DNA from: Chloroflexota bacterium
GTDB taxonomy: Bacteria > Chloroflexota > Limnocylindria > QHBO01
Direction of reading: 5' to 3'
Assembly (NCBI GenBank): GCA_005880165.1
Contig: VBJP01000001.1
Span: 1 to 19,374 of the forward strand
Length of the DNA: 19,374 nucleotides
Shown: positions 15,982 through 19,374 of the stretch, piece by piece
How positions within the stretch are numbered: the stretch's first letter is position 1
How the letters are laid out: every line of letters starts with the position of its first letter
Program-made: the position numbers and the translations under genes
Notes under the pieces: generated by a model
The model's input: only the letters and a program-made list of their open reading frames with translations
The model's database searches: none
What the model was told of the DNA's origin: nothing

Positions 15982-17339
15982 TCGCGGGCCACGGTTGAGG
16001 CGGGGATACGCTCGAGGAACCGACCGGCGCCCCGCCGTCCGACGAATAACCCATCTCGGATCACCGGGCGGCCCCGCAGGAGGACGGTGCGCACCGATCC
16101 CGCGACCACCGTGCCCTCGTACGGCGTGAAGTCCGAATAGTGGTGTAGGTCGGCCTGTCGGATCGTGCGCTGTGCCGAGAGGTCGAACAGGACCAGGTCG
16201 GCGTCCTTGCCCACCTCGACGGCTCCCTTGCTCGGCAGGCCAAAGAGACGGGCGGGGGTCGTGGCCAGCACGTCCACCAGGCGCTCGCCACTGATCTCCC
16301 CGCGGGCCGCTCCGGTGCCGTGCACAACCCTAAGCAGCGTCTCGATGCCCGGTGCACCGTTGCTGATCTCCGGAAACGGCGGAGCGGGCATCCGTTTCTC
16401 GACGGCCAGGCGGTCCGGGACATGGTCGCTGGCGACCAGGTCGAGGCCGCCCGCCCGTAGCCCCAGCCAGAGCGCCCGACGATCGGCATCGGTTCGCAGC
16501 GGTGGCGAGATCACCGACCGGATCACCTCGCCCTCGTCTGGGCTCGCGTAGCGCGCGGCCGTGAGCGCGAGGTAGTGCGGGCAGGTCTCGGCGTACACCG
16601 GCCAGCCCCTGGCCTTGGCGGCCACCACCTCCGCCAGGGCGTCCGCCGACGACAGGTGGACGATGTAGACCGGTGCCTGCGCGGCGCGTGCGAGCGCGAT
16701 GGCCCGATGCGTTGCCTCCGCCTCCGCGTAAGCGGGCCGGGTCTCCGCGTGATAGCGGGCCGCGACGTTGCCCGCGGCCAGGGCGCCAGCCACCAGCGCG
16801 TCGATGATGGCAGCGCGGAAGACCTCGTACAGGCGGTCATCGGTCAGGCGGAAGTCGTAGACCATGAAGGCCTTGAAGCTCGGTACCCCGGAGGCGACCA
16901 GGGCGGGCAGGTCCGCGATCGGGTCCTCGTGTCGGCCGGTGATGACCGCCGAGAGGCCAAAGTCGACGGCCGATTCCCCCTCAGTGCGGTCCCGAAACTC
17001 CTGCACGCCACGCAGCAGCGAGCCCGCGCCCTCCTCGCTGATGCCGGTGCCCGGGTTGTTGAATGCTAGGAAGGTCGTCGTTCCGCCGAAGGCCGCCGCC
17101 ACCGAATCGTCGTAGAAGCGATCTGGCTCGCCGTCGCTCGGCAGCCGGACATGGGTGTGCACGTCGACACAGCCCGGCATCACGAGGAGACCGGTCGCGT
17201 CGATGATCTGAGCCTGGGGACTGCGCGCGACCAAGCCCGGAGCGACCGCCTCGACCTTGCCGTCGGCGATGGCGACGTCGGCGCTGAAGGACCGAGCAGC
17301 CGTGACGACCGTGCCCCCGGTCACGACGAGGTCGGTCAC
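15978..17339 (-). CDS. Hydantoinase/dihydropyrimidinase family protein lacking the central metal-ligand segment
   Basis: A 453-residue cyclic amidohydrolase that would open dihydropyrimidine, hydantoin or allantoin rings. Zinc ligands present are H61 and H63 (CVDVHTHV), K156 (SFKAFM, carbamylated), H228 (IVHLSSADAL) and D305 (VASDHVP), with substrate-binding Y161. The end HHYSDFTPYEG...GAGRFLER is of dihydropyrimidinase type rather than AllB. Compared with D-hydantoinase, about 15 residues are missing between A177 and I178 (DNA junction 16808/16809), exactly where the VHAEN zinc-ligand histidine should be. The frame stays open, so the protein may fold but lack one metal ligand. Start GTG overlaps the upstream small membrane gene by 4 nt (GTGA). 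Third gene of the DUF3830 operon. Confidence 0.85.
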   Translation of the reverse strand: MTDLVVTGGTVVTAARSFSADVAIADGKVEAVAPGLVARSPQAQIIDATGLLVMPGCVDVHTHVRLPSDGEPDRFYDDSVAAAFGGTTTFLAFNNPGTGISEEGAGSLLRGVQEFRDRTEGESAVDFGLSAVITGRHEDPIADLPALVASGVPSFKAFMVYDFRLTDDRLYEVFRAAIIDALVAGALAAGNVAARYHAETRPAYAEAEATHRAIALARAAQAPVYIVHLSSADALAEVVAAKARGWPVYAETCPHYLALTAARYASPDEGEVIRSVISPPLRTDADRRALWLGLRAGGLDLVASDHVPDRLAVEKRMPAPPFPEISNGAPGIETLLRVVHGTGAARGEISGERLVDVLATTPARLFGLPSKGAVEVGKDADLVLFDLSAQRTIRQADLHHYSDFTPYEGTVVAGSVRTVLLRGRPVIRDGLFVGRRGAGRFLERIPASTVARD

Positions 17340-17629
17340 GCCCGATCAGACGGTTCGTCGCCCTCCAGCGTTCGGTCACGCTCGCCCCGTGCCTTCACGC
17401 TGCGAGCCACCCGTCGACGCCCGCGCGGTCCGATGAGCTTCGACGTGCGGTAGACGAACTCCGATCCTCCCCACCAACCCCACGGCGAGAAACCGCGTGG
17501 CGTGATGACCAGGTCCGGCGGCGGGCTGAGATGCTCACGACGCCCTTCCTGCGTACGACCAGGCCTCGTGAGGACCGCGATGAGGAGGACTACCACCACC
17601 AGGATCACTACCAGGAGCGGATCAGGCAT
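17336..17629 (-). CDS. Small single-pass membrane protein
   Basis: A 97-residue protein beginning MPDPLLVVILVVVVLLIAVL, with one strong N-terminal transmembrane segment (about residues 4-20). A cytosolic or external tail follows: SPPPDLVITPRGFSPWGWWG, then EFVYRTSKLIGPRGRRRVAR, ending with a charged stretch. I do not recognise the family. The ATG at 17629 lies inside the last codons of the DUF3830 gene (8-nt overlap), and the stop overlaps the hydantoinase GTG by 4 nt, so the three are coupled and of similar abundance. A longer reading from 17716 would lie within the DUF3830 gene and precede the hydrophobic start, so I reject it. A role as membrane anchor for a partner is speculation. Confidence 0.7.
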   Translation of the reverse strand: MPDPLLVVILVVVVLLIAVLTRPGRTQEGRREHLSPPPDLVITPRGFSPWGWWGGSEFVYRTSKLIGPRGRRRVARSVKARGERDRTLEGDEPSDRA

Positions 17630-18062
17630 CCCGGTCCCCGCTATCTGCCTCGGTGATGTGGATAGGCTGTGCGCCTTCCCACAGCGTGCGCCTCCCCACC
17701 TCCCGCAGCCGACCACGCCATCCTTCGTCGGGTGTCACGGTAGCGAAGTGGTTCCCGGCCAGCTGGCCGAGCTTGCTCGAGAAGGCGCATGCGCCATACG
17801 GGAAGAGGATCTCGCACTCGGACAGCTCCCCGGTGTAGATCAGCAGCTCTCCTGGGGCAGGATGCGAGGTGTGGTGCTCGTAGCCGACGCCCACCTTCAG
17901 GTCGCCGAACGGAATCCACGTGGACTCGCCGCTCCAGCGGCAGTGGATGAGGCGGTTGGTGATGGGCAGGAGCCGGCGTACCGCGTCTACCGTGCGGGGC
18001 GCATCGGCCTCCCATCCGGCGCTAAAGTGAAGGTCGCCGACCTGGATCGAGAGTTGGCCCAC
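17622..18062 (-). CDS. DUF3830 family protein (cyclophilin-like)
   Basis: A 146-residue protein matching the DUF3830 pattern: DAPRTVDAVRRLLP, IHCRWSGESTWIPFGDL, HPAPGELLIYTG, SECEILFPYGACAFSSKLGQLAGNHFATV, and LREVGRRTLWEGAQPI near the end. The family is thought to share a cyclophilin-like beta-barrel, and its biochemical function is unknown. The GTG at 18062 is the natural start, since similarity begins at once with LSIQVGD. A TATCCT box lies exactly 6 nt upstream with no Shine-Dalgarno. It leads an operon with a small membrane protein and a hydantoinase and diverges from the 5-hydroxyisourate hydrolase gene with 14 bp between starts. That context points to a role in purine or hydantoin ring chemistry, which is inference. 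Confidence 0.85.
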   Translation of the reverse strand: MGQLSIQVGDLHFSAGWEADAPRTVDAVRRLLPITNRLIHCRWSGESTWIPFGDLKVGVGYEHHTSHPAPGELLIYTGELSECEILFPYGACAFSSKLGQLAGNHFATVTPDEGWRGRLREVGRRTLWEGAQPIHITEADSGDRDA

Positions 18063-18066
18063 CCGC

Positions 18067-18074
18067 GGAGGATA
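18067..18074. promoter_or_regulatory. Dual-use spacer: Shine-Dalgarno for uraH, -10 box for DUF3830
   Basis: The 14 bp 18063-18076 between two divergent GTG starts contains GGAGG (plus, 18067-18071), 5 nt before the uraH GTG. On the minus strand it contains TATCCT (complement of 18069-18074), ending 6 nt before the DUF3830 GTG. A plus-strand -10 for uraH may be TAAAGT (18023-18028), inside the DUF3830 gene. Confidence 0.45.
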
Positions 18075-18076
18075 GC

Positions 18077-18430
18077 GTGGCGAAGGTTCGCCCGACGATC
18101 TCGACTCACGTGCTCGACCTGGAGACCGGCGCGCCGGCAGCGAGCTTTCCGGTGGCCCTCTTTCGGCTAGGCGAGGATGGCCAGCCTGAGCTCTTGACGG
18201 AGGCGGAGACCGATGGCGACGGTCGCGTGCCATCCCTGGTCAAGGGCCTGCTCCGCCCAGGGAGCTACCAGCTGATCTTCGATGTGGCCGCCTATCTGGA
18301 TGGGACGGATCGCGATCCGGCATTCTTCGAGAACATGGCCGTCGGCTTCCGCATCGAGGATCCTGCGCGGAGCTACCACGTGCCGCTGCTGCTGACGCCG
18401 TTCGGTCTCTCGACCTACCGCGGAAGCTGA
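18077..18430 (+). CDS. uraH: 5-hydroxyisourate hydrolase (transthyretin-like)
   Basis: A 117-residue enzyme opening 5-hydroxyisourate, the product of urate oxidase, to OHCU. N-terminal motif ISTHVLDLETG contains catalytic H11. The DGDGRV arginine and the C-terminal SYHVPLLLTPFGLSTYRGS carry the second active-site His and the YRGS end, which defines hydrolases rather than vertebrate transthyretin. Length is complete, with no periplasmic signal. GTG at 18077 has GGAGG 5 nt upstream. The next gene encodes the following step, OHCU decarboxylase, after 4 nt. No urate oxidase is seen upstream, so it may lie beyond the right edge. Confidence 0.96.
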   Translation: MAKVRPTISTHVLDLETGAPAASFPVALFRLGEDGQPELLTEAETDGDGRVPSLVKGLLRPGSYQLIFDVAAYLDGTDRDPAFFENMAVGFRIEDPARSYHVPLLLTPFGLSTYRGS

Positions 18431-18434
18431 CCCG

Positions 18435-19374
18435 ATGCCCAGCGTGACGGTACGCACGATGACCGCCGAGGATGCGGACTGGGCGGATCGCTTGCTGAGC
18501 GGCTACCAGGCGACGCGCATGACGGCGCGCCTTGGCGAGCTCCTCGATCCGCTCGAGCTGCCGGGGCTCGTCGCCGAGGTCGGTGGCTCGCCGGTTGGCC
18601 TGCTCACCTACCAGGTCGAGGGCGACCAGATGGAGGCCCTGACCATGCACGCCCAGGCTTCCGGGCACGGCGCCGGCTCGGCGCTGCTGGCGGCCGCCGT
18701 GGTCGAGGCCCGTCATGCGAAAGCTCGACGGCTCTGGCTGGTGACGACCAACGACAACCTGAGCGCGATCCGCTTCTATCTGCGACGGGGCATGCACGTC
18801 GCCCGCGTGCACGAGGGCGCGGTCGACCGGGATCGCCAGCTCAAGCCGGAGATGGCCCGCGTGAACGGGGAGAACGGCATCCCGATGCGCGACCTGGTTG
18901 AGTTCGAGCTGGATCCGGCGGCGTGGGAGCCGGGAACCGCCGAGTTCCCGGAGATGCGCGACCTGAACCTGCTGCCGCCTGAGTCCGCCCAGGCGCTGCT
19001 CTCTCCGCTGTTCGAGGGCGCTCCCCGCTTTCTGGTCCGGCTGGTGGCGGCGCGCCCCTTCGAAGGCGATGACGACTTTGTCGAAGGCGCGCGACGCGTC
19101 GCGCGCGAGCTGCCGGACGAGGAGGCGATCGAGCTGGTGAACGCGCATCCGCGCATCGGTGCCGATCCGAGCTCCCTCTCTGCGATGAGCAGCGCCGAGC
19201 AGCGCAGCGTGGCGCGGGGCAGCGAGGATGACGATTTCAGCGGGAACGGCGAGGAGCCGTGGGTCGCGGAAGAGCTCGCCATCCTCAACGACGCCTATGA
19301 GCGGATATTCGGATTCCGATTCGCGGTCTTCGTGGCCGGACGTCCCAAGTCGGAGATCATCCCGCTCATCGAGG
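18435..19374 (+). CDS. uraD: GNAT acetyltransferase-OHCU decarboxylase fusion, 3' end cut
   Basis: One uninterrupted frame of 313 codons to the window end. Residues 1-160 are a GNAT domain: VRTMTAEDADWADRLL at the start, acetyl-CoA loop motif QASGHGAGSALL (74-85), and the NLSAIRFYLRRGM helix (108-120). Residues about 177-313 are OHCU decarboxylase: LFEGAPRFLVRL (192-203), NAHPRIG with catalytic H238, the AEQ glutamate E255, LNDAYERIFGFRFAVFVAGR (284-303), and the IIPLIE end. The decarboxylase converts OHCU to (S)-allantoin. I find no stop or frame change between the domains, so the fusion is encoded as such. The few missing C-terminal residues lie past the edge. The start ATG follows the uraH stop by 4 nt. 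The role of the GNAT half is unknown. Confidence 0.9.
   Translation, partial: MPSVTVRTMTAEDADWADRLLSGYQATRMTARLGELLDPLELPGLVAEVGGSPVGLLTYQVEGDQMEALTMHAQASGHGAGSALLAAAVVEARHAKARRLWLVTTNDNLSAIRFYLRRGMHVARVHEGAVDRDRQLKPEMARVNGENGIPMRDLVEFELDPAAWEPGTAEFPEMRDLNLLPPESAQALLSPLFEGAPRFLVRLVAARPFEGDDDFVEGARRVARELPDEEAIELVNAHPRIGADPSSLSAMSSAEQRSVARGSEDDDFSGNGEEPWVAEELAILNDAYERIFGFRFAVFVAGRPKSEIIPLIE

Overview
The window is GC-rich, densely packed bacterial DNA with many GTG starts, 1-40 bp gene overlaps and almost no spacer. Several first genes of transcription units have a TANNNT box 6-8 nt before the start codon and no Shine-Dalgarno sequence, which suggests leaderless transcription. Protein styles (RuvB, class III cyclase with zinc ribbon, XRE/nucleotidyltransferase pair) would fit an uncultured Chloroflexota- or Actinobacteria-like lineage. 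This is a guess from protein character, not a placement.

Layout. 1-3211, minus strand: the start of an AzgA-type (NCS2) purine permease at the edge, an unrecognised membrane-anchored protein, a DUF2905 membrane protein, a HIT-family protein, RuvB with a possible SOS-type operator, and a broken MocA-like molybdenum-cofactor nucleotidyltransferase. 3233-7436, plus: adenosine deaminase, guanine deaminase, a D-aminoacylase-family amidohydrolase and a 54-residue ORF. 7486-8705, plus: an XRE regulator with a nucleotidyltransferase (toxin-antitoxin-like) and a VOC protein. 8748-15160, plus: the three xanthine dehydrogenase subunits, a YdeI-family protein, a Nudix hydrolase and malate synthase, with each gene overlapping or within 13 nt of the next. 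15193-15981, plus: a class III adenylate cyclase. 15978-18062, minus: a coupled operon of DUF3830 protein, small membrane protein and hydantoinase/dihydropyrimidinase. 18077-19374, plus: 5-hydroxyisourate hydrolase, then a gene fusing a GNAT acetyltransferase to OHCU decarboxylase, cut by the window end.

Together most genes form a purine-catabolism island. It covers base uptake, deamination of adenosine and guanine, oxidation of hypoxanthine/xanthine to urate, and conversion of 5-hydroxyisourate through OHCU to (S)-allantoin. A hydantoinase-type ring hydrolase and malate synthase, which would absorb the glyoxylate released from ureidoglycolate, are also present. Urate oxidase and the allantoate/ureidoglycolate steps are not seen here and may lie beyond the right edge.

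The most unusual points are the GNAT-UraD fusion; two internal losses of roughly 45 nt that each remove a conserved core motif (MocA-like gene and hydantoinase); the leaderless-type promoters; a 14-bp divergent spacer that seems to be a -10 box on one strand and a Shine-Dalgarno on the other; and the DUF3830-membrane protein-hydantoinase operon.
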